Part shown: positions 11,920-21,350 of the stretch, piece after piece
Layout of the letters: every line of letters begins with the position of its first letter
Numbering within the stretch: position 1 is the stretch's first letter
Assembly (NCBI GenBank): GCA_036924285.1
Contig: JAYKYS010000009.1
Location: forward strand, 7,874,001 to 7,938,000
Direction of reading: 5' to 3'
Source of the DNA: Asterella californica
Lineage: Eukaryota; Streptophyta; Marchantiopsida; Marchantiales; Aytoniaceae
Length of the DNA: 64,000 nucleotides
Translations under genes and position numbers: made by a program
The notes under the pieces: model-generated
Told to the model about the DNA's origin: nothing
Seen by the model: only the letters and a program-made list of their open reading frames with translations
Databases searched by the model: none

Positions 11920-12712
11920 TGGACGATTATCATGAGTTCAGGCAAGACTATAGTGTGGAGATTGAGTTGTGGAGACAACATTGATCTCTCAACTACGTTT
12001 TTATCACTACCTGGCGCAGTTTCATGAGGCGTATCATCTACGAGTTCGGGTGCTAGTAGAGCAGTGGTACATCCACGGGTGACAGAGTACTTACTACCGG
12101 CGGTGCGTCTACTAGTAGTGGAGCAAGCGGTAGTATGAGCGGGATACCACCAGCGTTTAATCTTATAGTTCAGTTCTTTCAGTGTTTGAGGAAGAACTAC
12201 TAGAGTGTGCGGACGGACAACTTGAGGAGTCTGCAGGAGCTCCAATGGAAGACTAGAGAGAGTCTACGCGAGGTGTTTACTCGCATGAGACGGTTAATCA
12301 GCGTTACCCAAGGGGTGATGGTGGCACAAGCAGTCCAGTTTTGGTACTAGACCGGGAGCTGCGTAGGAGAGTCAGATGTGTCACTCTTCTTAGAGACACT
12401 GCTCTGACACTGGCGGTTGTCTTTGACCTAGTTGAGCAGATTGAGCTCAACATGGTGAAGGAGAGGGTGGTGGTTGTTGGGTTCAGCAAGGAGACACCAC
12501 ATGGAGGGACCAACTCTTCTCGAGGATCACAGACTACGCAACAGCGTGGTGGTGGTGGTGGTGGTGGTAAGGATCGTGCGGAACAGTCACCGGGAGATGT
12601 TGGAGGATCTAGTGGATAGAAGCCCATGCCGTCCTTCTCTAGTCAGTAACAAGTAGGTCCTTGCTGGACGTGTAATGATCCTCATCAGCAGAAGGATTGT
12701 CCATAGAGGAGA
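11920..12712 (+). pseudogene. Gypsy gag core with CCHC zinc knuckle, broken
   Basis: The plus strand encodes a segment with W.TRESLREVFTRMRRLIS followed by a GVMVAQAVQFWY block, the pattern of the retrotransposon gag (capsid) domain. Further on, at about 12663-12701, CWTCNDPHQQKDC forms a zinc knuckle of the C-x2-C-x3-H-x4-C kind, one residue short of the usual CX2CX4HX4C. Between them is a Gly/Val-coding GGT repeat at about 12549-12568. Stop codons and frameshifts interrupt the frame at several points. Confidence 0.65.
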
Positions 12713-12804
12713 GGTGATTATGAGACGTCTCAGACGTCTCAAGTGGTACCTAGTCCGATAAGTATGTCATGTCGACACCTGAAGAGATCTTTGATGCAGT
12801 GCCC

Positions 12805-13860
12805 AGCATGTGAAAGTCTTCAGTATTTTGGATCTTCGAGCTGAGTATCATCAGTTGCCGGTGAGAGAAGAAGATAAGTCCATGACAACATTCTGAAGAA
12901 ACGACTCTCACGGCAACGATTGTTTGTATCAGTGGCGGTTGTTATCATTTGGGTTGAAGAACGCCCCTGCTGAGTTCTAAAGGGTGATGGACAGAATCCT
13001 AACAGGATTGGATTTTTTCAGATGTTATATTGACGAAGTCTTAGTCTATAGTGCTACAGTGGAAGAGCACGAGAGACACTTATGGGGATGTGTTCGAGCG
13101 GTTGAAAGCTCATGGCTTGAAGTGACACCTTGGGGAGTGTGAGTTCTTCCAAGAATTGGTAGAATATCTGGGTCATACCATCTACCCAGGTGGGTTGGGT
13201 GTTCAACAGACGAAGGTTGAGACTATTGCACGTATCTCAAGCCCCACAAATATGAGTCGAGTTCGAGCATTTGTTGGTTTGACGAGCTTCTATCATCGAT
13301 ACGTGAAAGGGTTTAGTGCAATTGCGAAGTCATTGACCAAGCTGATGAAGGTGGACCAGGAGTGGCAGTGGAGAGATGAGCACGAGCGAGCTTTTGTAGA
13401 GCTCAAGGATAGATTGACATCTGCTCCCATCTTGAGGAGATCCGTTAAGGGGTGTCCCTTCCAACTGCACACCGATTGGAGTATGTTGGGACTTGGAGCA
13501 GTGCTGACTCAACATGATGAAAAAAAGGAGTTTGTGGTGGCGTATACCAGTCGCTCCAACAATTCGGGGGAGACGAGATACAGTTCGTAAGAGGGGGAGT
13601 GCAGTTTGGGCTGTTGCACACTTCCGATGTTATCTGTTTTAGAACCTCTTTACTCTCATCACTGATCACCAACCACTCAAGTGGTTGATGGAGTCTGATA
13701 AGCTTACATGGAAGCTTGCACGGTGGGCTCTGATCTTACAAGAGTATGACTTCTAGTTAGTGCATAGACTTGGAGTTGCAAACCTAGATGTCGATGGGTT
13801 GAGTTGCAACCCATGCACGAGTCAACGGGATCAGACTGAGGCTCGATGACATGACGAGGT
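12805..13860 (+). pseudogene. Gypsy reverse transcriptase and RNase H, broken
   Basis: Reverse transcriptase motifs appear in order: ILDLRAEYHQLPV at about 12820, FGLKNAPAEF at about 12950, CYIDEVLVYS at about 13023, and VEYLGHTIYPGGL at 13160. They are followed by the connection domain (FVGLTSFYHRYVKGFS). RNase H follows: the HTDWSMLGLGAVLTQ strand, then ITDHQPLKWLM at about 13660, and a VANLDVDGLS block at about 13780. The catalytic YIDD box reads YIDE. Stops fall at several points, for example at 13588 and inside the RNase H part. The longest clean stretch is 13156-13590. The enzyme would copy element RNA into DNA, but this copy is dead. Confidence 0.9.
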
Positions 13861-14134
13861 TGATGAGGAGATAGTGTCAGAGTGGCATGCATCTGCTCTT
13901 CTTTGTGTGTTGGTCATGAACTCTAGTATGGATGACCAGGTCGTATCTTTCTCTGATCACAAAGTAGATGATTTGCGAGATATCCACGACGATGTGACTG
14001 TAATGGAGTATCTCTGTACTTGTGTGGTGGTAGGCATAGTAAATGCCAAGGAGCGATATCGTGTCCTTCAACGAACGAAGAGATTTGGACGAGAAGGACG
14101 ACATGTACTTCGAGTGTGAGATGATGAGAGAGTA

Positions 14135-15110
14135 CGAATAGTGTCACATCCATCCCAAAGGGCACAGTTAGTACGACATGCTCATGAGGAGTTGAGACAT
14201 TTTAGAGTGAAGCGTACGCATAGCTTACTCCAAGGACAGTATTGGTGGCGTGGTATGCACATCGATGTGCAACAGTTTGTCGCACGATGTGTGGTTTGTG
14301 ATCGAGTACGAGCATCGTTTAATGCTCTTACTCCGCAGTTACACCTTTTATTGATTATGAGGTTGGGTTACCGTTGGATTTTGGATTTTGTGAGACTCTT
14401 ATCGTTGATCGTACGTCACCACCGGTATGTGTTGCTGATGGTAGAGTACTTCTCCAAGTGGATTGAGTTGGTGCCATTATCAGACAAGGCGACTGAAGGG
14501 ACGGCGTATGCGTTCTTAGATCGAGTGCTGAGTCATTGTGGAGCACCAGCTGAAGTGCTGACGAACCAAGGTATAGAGTTTCTTGGTGAGTTTCATGCCC
14601 TGTGTGATCATGCGTTGATTGATCATCAGACTACATCTCGAGATCATCTTGAGGCGGATGGTTTGGCAGAGATGGTAGTTCAAATGATGAAGAGAGAAGT
14701 GTGCAAGTATGGCTTGCAGAAGGGCCACTTGAGAGACTGAGATGTGCAGTTATCATGGTTGGCTATGGACTACCGTTTTAGTCGATAAACGTCTTTGGCT
14801 TCCTTCTCACCGTACTTTCTATTATACGGCCGAGATCTAGATCTACCTTCAATCATTCGTCCTGATTCTGCTGAGGTGTTGAACCTTGATGATCCGGATA
14901 TGTGAGTGAGAGCATGTTCTCAATGAGCAGAGACATTTTGGAGAGTTATGTCCATGGCTTTTGAGAGCCTAGCGCTCAGCATAGAGACACGTTGTGATAT
15001 GCGACTATTCGAGGAGGAGGTTATCGATCATCGATTCGCATGTTTCATCCTGACAATTATATCTATCTGCAGCAGATTACACCGACGATGTTAGATGTAA
15101 TCATAGGACT
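14135..15110 (+). pseudogene. Gypsy integrase, broken
   Basis: The N-terminal zinc-binding part is visible as HAHEELRHFRVKRTH, then ARCVVCDRV. The core follows with WILDFV (first Asp kept), VLTNQGIEF (the second catalytic Asp replaced by Asn) and a DGLAEMVV segment (Glu kept). A conserved C-terminal block (FSPYFLLYGRDLDLP) follows after a stop at 14738-14740. The clean frame is 14141-14740; the rest needs at least two corrections. The lost catalytic Asp alone would abolish strand transfer. Confidence 0.88.
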
Positions 15111-15129
15111 ATTTTACGAGTGCGTGGTG

Positions 15130-15411
15130 TTACTTTCTAGAGTACTCATGTTAGAGGGCTGTGATGGTGTTGTTTGGAAGGACCATGTGCGTAATTGCAC
15201 GCTATGTCATCTTCTCAACATCGATGATACTGTTGGCCCAAGCTTAGCAGTTGTATGCGCGAGCTTGAGGTGTATGTTGTGTGGGTCTATTGGTGGAACA
15301 GTCCGTATGTTGATGTGTGATGGTTGTTCAAGAAGTTGACATATGTCACGTTTGACTCTATCTCTCAATGTCATTTCTGTTGAACGGGGGTTTTGTCCTC
15401 GATGTATATAG
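15130..15411 (+). pseudogene. Integrase tail with PHD-finger-like zinc module
   Basis: After a conserved tail (LEGCDGVVWKDHVRNC, about 15151-15200) the frame encodes CMLCGSIGGTVRMLMCDGC at about 15271-15327, a stop at 15337-15339 that stands where a Trp would be, then HM, and finally FCPRCI ending at 15411. Cys pairs at the start, an MLMCDGC core, a His two residues after the expected Trp, and a closing CPRC are the layout of a C4HC3 PHD finger. The sixth ligand, normally Cys shortly after the His, is Arg here. PHD fingers read histone H3 tails, so the module may once have steered integration. The family call is from pattern only. Confidence 0.6.
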
Positions 15412-15440
15412 CAGAGATAGCCGATTAGATCTTTGAGTGA

Positions 15441-15666
15441 TATGGATTACATACAAGCGACTAACGATGAGGTGATGTAGCACCCGGCCTCTTGATCCTT
15501 GCACCCATGAAGGTGTATACCACGTAGTTGAGATATGAGACTATCTGGAGTTAGAGAGACCTAACTGTCAGTTAGCGGGGTGATTGTGGTACACTGGTGT
15601 TATGTGTATGTGGGGTGTACCTCTGACAGTGATGCATGTTATGTAGCGATGTGTATGCGCATGACA
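15441..15666 (+). repeat. Duplicated segment, copy A, before the right LTR
   Basis: This segment is alignable with 15969-16218 on the other side of the LTR. Shared blocks include TATGGATT, CTTGATCCTTGCACC-like, GTATACCACGTAGTTGAGATA and TGTAGCGATGTGTATG. Copy A carries a stop and a one-base shift relative to the other copy. Confidence 0.75.
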
Positions 15667-15668
15667 GG

Positions 15669-15959
15669 TGCCACGTCAGTTTGGCATCTCGACTAGGTTG
15701 ACCGAGTGCGGATTGGTGAATCTCGGTAAGGCCGTTAGTGCCGTTAGAGCGAGTTGGTGAGATAACTCACTACGTGTATACTTCACATGTACGGCTTGGA
15801 GTCCTTAGTTCTTCGAGTTGAGCCTTCAAGCTCTTTGCTATGGTGGATAGTATTGGTGAGTACAATCTGGATTTTTTGCTTGCACATAGTGGATTTGGCT
15901 CGACTTTAGTGATTGTTTAGTGCCCGTTGACACAGTGAAGTGAATACATACCGTCTATC
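15669..15959 (+). repeat. Right LTR of the gypsy element
   Basis: It begins TGCCACGTCAG and matches the left LTR at 9683-9973 in length (291 bp) and order of blocks, with many scattered substitutions. It sits between two copies of the same 230-250-bp segment. Confidence 0.75.
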
Positions 15960-15968
15960 GATAAATAG

Positions 15969-16218
15969 TATGGATTGCAGACATACGATTAAAGATAAGA
16001 CGATGTATCCCCGACCTCCTGATCCTTGCACCAATGAAGATGTATACCACGTAGTTGAGATACCGGGCTATCTAGAGTTAGAGGGACCTAACCATCCGTT
16101 ACGAGACGATTGTGATATACTTGTGTATTTGTATGACATCTTCCATGTGTTATGTGTATGTCTGGTGTACTTCTGACAGCGATGTATGTTGTGTAGCGAT
16201 GTGTATGTGCACGACATA
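15969..16218 (+). repeat. Duplicated segment, copy A', after the right LTR
   Basis: This is the second copy of 15441-15666, here with an open frame from 15940 to 16176 that includes a YPRPPDPC segment and YHVVEIPGYLELEGP. The open frame suggests that the segment was once coding. I do not know the protein. Confidence 0.7.
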
Positions 16219-16229
16219 GACTAGATGAT

Positions 16230-16860
16230 AGCCAAGAAAGAAGTAAGGCGACCCTCTGCAAACAACCCCTCTGCAAAAAGAAAATTGCCAAACGTTCTCT
16301 ATGCAAACATCATCGAAAACGTCAAAAACAAAGTGAATCAAAAACAAGCAGCCCCTGTCGAGAAAACAGTACCCTCTACAAACCCTCCGCAAGCCTTCCA
16401 CGATCTAGACGAGCCCTGCGATCGACCAGCCAACCAAGCAAGAGCGAAGAAGCCCAGACGAAGCGAAGAAGAAGAAATCCCCAAAGAGCAAACTAGCCCA
16501 GACAAGGCAGAAAAAAAAAACCTCCAAACAGCGAACTAGCCCGGACGAAGCGAAAACAAGCAACCCCAGTTGAGGAAAAATGCCCTCCACAAACTCTGCA
16601 TAAACCCTCCATGATCCGGACGAGTCATGCGATCGACCAACCAAGCAAGCAAGAGCGAAGTAGCCCGGACGAAGCGAAGAAGAAGAAATCTCCAAAGAGC
16701 GAACTAGCTCGGACGAGGCGAAGAAGAAGAAACCCCCAAACAACGAACTAGCCCGGACAAAGCGAAGAAGAAGAAATCCTGAAAGAGCGAACTAGCAGAG
16801 ACGAAGGTGCAGCCGAGAACACCCTCCACGCGTTTCAAAAATTATCCCCGTCAAACGTCC
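16230..16860. repeat. Imperfect minisatellite, about 45-bp unit with a larger higher-order repeat
   Basis: Units of the type GAACTAGCCCGGACGAAGCG followed by AAGAAGAAGAAATCCCCAAA recur from about 16440 to 16800, at least five times with variation. Blocks with CCCTCCACAAAC and GACCAACCAAGCAAG recur at about 16375-16445 and 16575-16655, giving a longer period of roughly 200 bp. Minus-strand frames at 16150-16401 and 16405-16743 are Phe/Ser-rich and Cys-bearing only because of this repeat, and I do not call them genes. Confidence 0.75.
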
Positions 16861-18280
16861 GCCGTAACGTCTATCCAGGCGCATCATTTTTCCCACCTGC
16901 ACAAATCATCAATCCGCACTTCTCCCGCTTGATCTTTTCCTTCCTCCGATCGGATGTACGCTTTGAATGCATATTCTCTTGCGGTGTGATGTCATGGTGT
17001 ATAACTTTAGACCCATGACATGGAAAATCTTTGGCTTGCAGGAAGTAGATAAAGTCTCCATAGTCATGCGAGTACCACTGGATGGAACACCGTTTCAACA
17101 TTCTCATGAAACCGGTTTCCTCCCGTCTCGTTATAGCGCAAGAAACCTCCTTCCCTGAACCTCACAGGAAGGAACTGAAACATGACAAAGGGCTTAGAGC
17201 TTCTCTCTATTTGCAATTTCATAATATTTTCTGCAGCTATTTTTGGTACTTTTTATGTAGTTTAATTTTGTTGATTTTGTGATAGTTTCATCATCGAGAT
17301 CATATTATCGACGTTTATCTCCGTATTGTAGTATACAATTTCATGGAATTAATTATTGTGACGTCCAGTACGTGTGGAAGCGAACGTGCTAAATTTGTTC
17401 GGTGTGTCATGTGTATGCAAGAGGTGTGTTAGCGAGAAATGGAATTTCAAAAATACAAAAGTGAAAAAAACTGAAATCTCACCATGAGAAGAGCCAAGCT
17501 GAAGAGAGTATGTTTCGCTTTGAACTTGAATAGATAGAGAATAGAAAGTAAAGAGTATGAAATTTGTTGCTTTATAAAGATAGTGTGACATATTAGTCCG
17601 CAAAATCATATACAGTCATCGTGTCAACGAAGCTATATACACTGGTCGAAACGAGACACGATGTTAGTCTTCACAAAGAAGATGGTGGACATGGACACTT
17701 ACAGTGCTGAGTCGTGATAAGCTCATCATCTAAAACCACAGTGATGGAACTCCAAACATTGAGCGTAGCTGTTGTTTTACAACCTCATGTTTCAAACGAT
17801 GACCATGATTGCTTAAGCTAGTTACAATCGTCATAAACAGGTCCATCACATTTTCATAAGGAACTTCTTCATTCACTCTCTCTGCTTCATAGTGTCACTC
17901 GAAGCAAGTTTGGAACCATATGGGGAATTCTAAGCGAGTCTCTTGAACATTGAACTGTCTTACGTTCTAGATTGTGTCTCGTCTCATTATCCAGCGCTCA
18001 TACTAATAATCCACATTGAATTAAAGTAAAGTGTTAGGGAACATAGCATACAACATGTAGGTCCGCGAGAGTGTTAACAGATGAGATTAAAACATCGATA
18101 TTTTATCATGAAAACTTTTAATTTTAGATTAAACTGAGAAAGTCTAAAATAAAAAATCTGATAGAATATTAGATATATATATTTATATATATGACCAATA
18201 TTTTTGTGTAATAAAAGCTTGATAAATAAATTAAATCTCATAAGAACTTGCTAACTGATGGGTCCACTAAGACAAGAAGA
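16861..18280. other. Intergenic, no gene recognised
   Basis: The DNA is AT-rich with only short frames (16871-17107, 17349-17609). No protein similarity, RNA gene or repeat that I can name was found. Confidence 0.4.
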
Positions 18281-18284
18281 CCTC

Positions 18285-18440
18285 CTTCGGAGGATAGCGT
18301 AATGGTCAGTACTGTTGTCCAGCTGGTGTGGAAGCGAAGCCAATGGTTCGCGCCTTTACGCGTTGTTGACGGTCAACCGACGAGTCTTCAGACGGTCACG
18401 CAATCAAGAACTCCTAATCAAAATTACGGAAAGAGAAAGT
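18285..18440 (+). mobile_element. Possible tRNA-derived SINE fragment
   Basis: The stretch GGATAGCGTAATGGTCAGTA resembles a tRNA box A, and GGTTCGCGCC, about 57 bases further on, resembles box B with one mismatch. The sequence is GC-richer than its AT-rich neighbours. There is no clear poly-A tail or target duplication. Other explanations are a decayed tRNA gene or chance. Confidence 0.3.
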
Positions 18441-19553
18441 AGGAGCACACAGTGCAACTTTATAGTGTTTATAATTTCAACCACTTTACATTAGTTATTA
18501 CACGTTTCATCTCAGTAATACACTTACTTATTGCAATATATATAATCCAGATTTGTAAAGCATCTTAGAAATCTTCTTGTGCGTATGAATGCACATATTT
18601 TCTTTTCATCCTCTAAATGCACATCCTTTCTATCATCCTCAAAAGACTCTTTAAGTTTGGATACTGGTGCAAGAATTGTATTTCTTCTAAGGAAAAGTGG
18701 CATATATGTTTGACCTTTAATCTTTCTTTCAGTCCCCTATTGAGTGAGTTGAAAGAGTTCTCATGTCTCTATCTTGTTCTTGTCATGAGAAGAAGAGACC
18801 AAAATTATCTACAATACACTCAAGAACTTTTTTCTCATTCTTGAGTAGTAAAATGGGTCGACACGTGAAGAGATTGATCCCTTTCTTCTTAATCTTCTAT
18901 TTATACATGGTGCGTAATCTTTATGTAAATAATAGTGACACTCAAAATTTACATAATTTAGATGATAAGAAATAAGTCTCAACTGTCAAGCTTTGTCAAG
19001 GATTGCATTTGATTCAATTTTGTTGAACCGTGTTCAAGAGATATAGTTTATGAGTACATAGTGATTGTATTTTTATGTACCACCTCTGGCAGACATTTGT
19101 AAAAAGTTTTACGTGAATAACCATGCTCTATCACCTTCAGGAACTTTTGTTCTCTACATTATCGAAAATTATAAATATTATATGGAATATCTAGACTATG
19201 TTTCAGAATTAAACTTAATTATTAAATGTTAGTCATTCTGGGAACAGCGGCCAATCAGTAGAAATCGCATAAATGAATTGCGAGACCATGCCCTTCTTGG
19301 GGTACAAATGTGAGGGTCTGCTAAGGTAAGAAAATACATTATTCTACATATTAATTAGGTGATAAATTAATGTTAAACTTGGAACCAAGAGAACTTACTC
19401 TATACGTGAGTTAAAATCCAAGTTTGAATGGCTCTAATATTCATCATGTTCGACCATGAATATCATCATTTTGATATAACGCTTTCTGATATTTTATACA
19501 AAGATATATGTTTTAATAGAATAGCGTTATCTGATATAACCATGAATATGCAT
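18441..19553. other. AT-rich intergenic region
   Basis: No gene is recognised. A half-hairpin sequence (TTAGGTGATAAATTAATGTTAA) at about 19356-19377 belongs to the paired-hairpin repeat family described elsewhere in the window. Confidence 0.4.
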
Positions 19554-19559
19554 GCAACT

Positions 19560-19905
19560 TCAACTTTCTGGGAACTTTTTTTCTCCTTTTGTTAACAAGA
19601 TATTATATAAATGTTAAATAAAATATATATATTAAGTAGATTTAAAAAATTAAAAAATTTCATAAATGTTATTTGTTAGCCCATGCCTGCAAACACGGGG
19701 AGAACAGGAACAAACCCATAAGTCTTGCCCGGAACGGCGCGCTTCAGGAAGTACAATTGCGCGGGACTGTAGTCATGAATCCGTAACATTAATTAGAGGT
19801 TTAATTTAATACCTAACCCTTCCAGCCGGAAGGGTTAGGTATTAAATTAAACATGCATGTCCCCCTCTTCCGAACTTGGAAGAGGGTGAATATGCATGCT
19901 ACCTG
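19560..19905. repeat. Paired-hairpin repeat unit with perfect 24-bp stem
   Basis: The unit starts near CTGGGAACTTTTT (19569) and an AT-rich stretch. It then has a perfect inverted repeat with arms 19800-19823 and 19828-19851 around a 4-base loop; the arm core is TACCTAACCCTTCC. A second hairpin follows at about 19863-19886 (arms CCCTCTTCC and GGAAGAGGG) and is flanked on both sides by ATGCAT. The order is the reverse of the unit at 7.1 kb, so the two lie in opposite orientation. Confidence 0.75.
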
Positions 19906-20389
19906 AGCTTTCTATAGGAGGGAAGGAAGAGGATAAGGAAAAAGCGTGGAGAAAACTCTGGATGTAGGTTGGATTAGGTGGGGACGGGAGGACAAACACG
20001 AGAAAGCCTTTTGGCTATACGTCATCGTGAAGAGCGGAGAGGAAAGAGGGAATGGTTTGTCGTGTTAAAAATGGATAGAGTGGTGAAAAATGCATAATGA
20101 AAGAAAATAAAGGGAATTGACAGATAAATCATCGTAAAAAACCTTAGAAGAAAAAAGAAAAAGATCTGGAAAAATCGCTAACACCGCAACTCCATTCCAA
20201 GTGGAGCTTTTTTGTTTTATTCGTATCAATAAAACATGTGTAAAATTTAATCTCATATAATATAATATAAAAAGTTCATATTTATTATAAATATTAAATG
20301 TTAACGAACTACAAAGCGGCAGATTTTGTGGACGTTAACTCGCGGACATCAGCTTGTAGAAACGTGTTTCGGGAAGTAAAAGTCCAGAG

Positions 20390-20430
20390 TTTATTGCCTA
20401 ACCCTTCCGTGAGAAGGGTTAGGCAATAAA
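20390..20430. repeat. Perfect 18-bp hairpin of the same family
   Basis: Arms 20390-20407 and 20413-20430 pair perfectly around a 5-base loop. The arm reads TTTATTGCCTAACCCTTC. It differs from the unit at 19.8 kb by substitutions that are matched in the other arm. The companion small hairpin is not evident here. Confidence 0.75.
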
Positions 20431-21350
20431 TTAACGAGTGTGCGAAATTAATATGCACGCTCCGAAAATGAAAATACATTCAATCTTGAAAGAGCATGAA
20501 TACATGTCAAGTTGTCTCTATAGTACAGAAAATAGAGAACTCGTATATGTAGTTGTAAGAATATATCGATAGTAAGAGTTTCAATATTCGTAAAAAAATT
20601 AGTGTTTCTCGTGTCGATATCATCAATTTTACATACTTGCCACTATAGACTTAAGAAATAAAACAAGATCCGATCGATAAGGGTGTAAAAGTGTCTAGAG
20701 TGAGATGCTAGCACACGGCATTTTACTCGATTAATATTAAATGCCAAACTAACTTATTTCTAGAATTTTGTATGGCTTTTTTTATCCTTGGATTAATTTG
20801 GTTCTCCACGGCTTCACCGTTAGCAAACTTTTAGAGGAGCCAAGTGTATTTCTCAGGAAAACACTGAACTGAACACGCCAGCCCTGATTTGGTGGTATCA
20901 GACAAATGGAAAGACGGAGCTCCGGCAAGCGACGGACGGAAAGGAACAAGTTTCAGGTACCAGCAGGGCAAGCGCCGGGCGTGTATGAGGGCATGACGAA
21001 GCCCGCCCCCGGTTTCTATTGTATGGGAGTAGGGAAGCGGAAGGGGAAGGCAAGAGGAGGAGAGGAGAAGAGAAAGACAAGAGAGGGACTGACAGAAGGA
21101 ATATGGAAATGATTGATTAAAATCCTACTCTCTGAAGTTTGACCCGACGAGTAAAAGTGCGATGCTATTCGAGCTCAAGGAGATCTGGATGTGAATCAAT
21201 TTGCATACTTTGTTGAGCTTAGTACGGTTTGGTACATTTGGGTTGGTTCTTTGAAGGAAGAGAGAAAAGACAGTATTCAGAGGAGAAACGAGGCGCGGGA
21301 AGGAATAAGTGGTGTCGCAAGCTTGGATGCGTTAAAGTGCGCGAGCGGCC
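20431..21350 (+). promoter_or_regulatory. Upstream region of the protease gene, with purine-rich tract
   Basis: About 21020-21110 the plus strand is almost purely A and G (repeats of GGAAG, GAGGAG and AGAAAG). GA/CT tracts are common in plant core promoters and 5' leaders, so this is a candidate leader or GAGA-type element for the gene starting at 21351. The open frame at 20906-21112 is a by-product of that composition. No TATA box was assigned. Confidence 0.3.

Larger units (their letters stand above)
9683..15960 (+). mobile_element. Degenerate Ty3/gypsy LTR retrotransposon with a C-terminal PHD-like module
   Basis: A pair of related LTRs of about 291 bp flanks gag and pol relics in the order gag, zinc knuckle, reverse transcriptase, RNase H, integrase, which is the Ty3/gypsy order. 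The reading frame is broken by many stops and shifts throughout, so the copy cannot make a working polyprotein. No protease was identified, and the primer-binding site was not resolved. Downstream of the integrase, where many plant gypsy elements carry a chromodomain, a Cys-rich PHD-finger-like segment is found instead. The LTRs differ at many positions, so insertion is not recent. Confidence 0.85.

Noticed and set aside
12304..12627. 107-codon minus-strand frame with poly-Pro
   Set aside because: It is the antisense of the gypsy gag, and the poly-Pro comes from the GGT repeat on the other strand.
16405..16743. 112-codon Phe/Ser-rich minus-strand frame
   Set aside because: It is the translation of the minisatellite GAAGAAGAAG units read in reverse.
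19800..19851. Bacterial-type terminator
   Set aside because: The stem is AT-rich with no T tract, and the context is a plant nuclear genome. It belongs to a dispersed repeat family.
20906..21112. 68-codon frame upstream of the protease gene
   Set aside because: Lys/Arg/Gly-rich peptide caused by a purine tract; more likely promoter or leader sequence.
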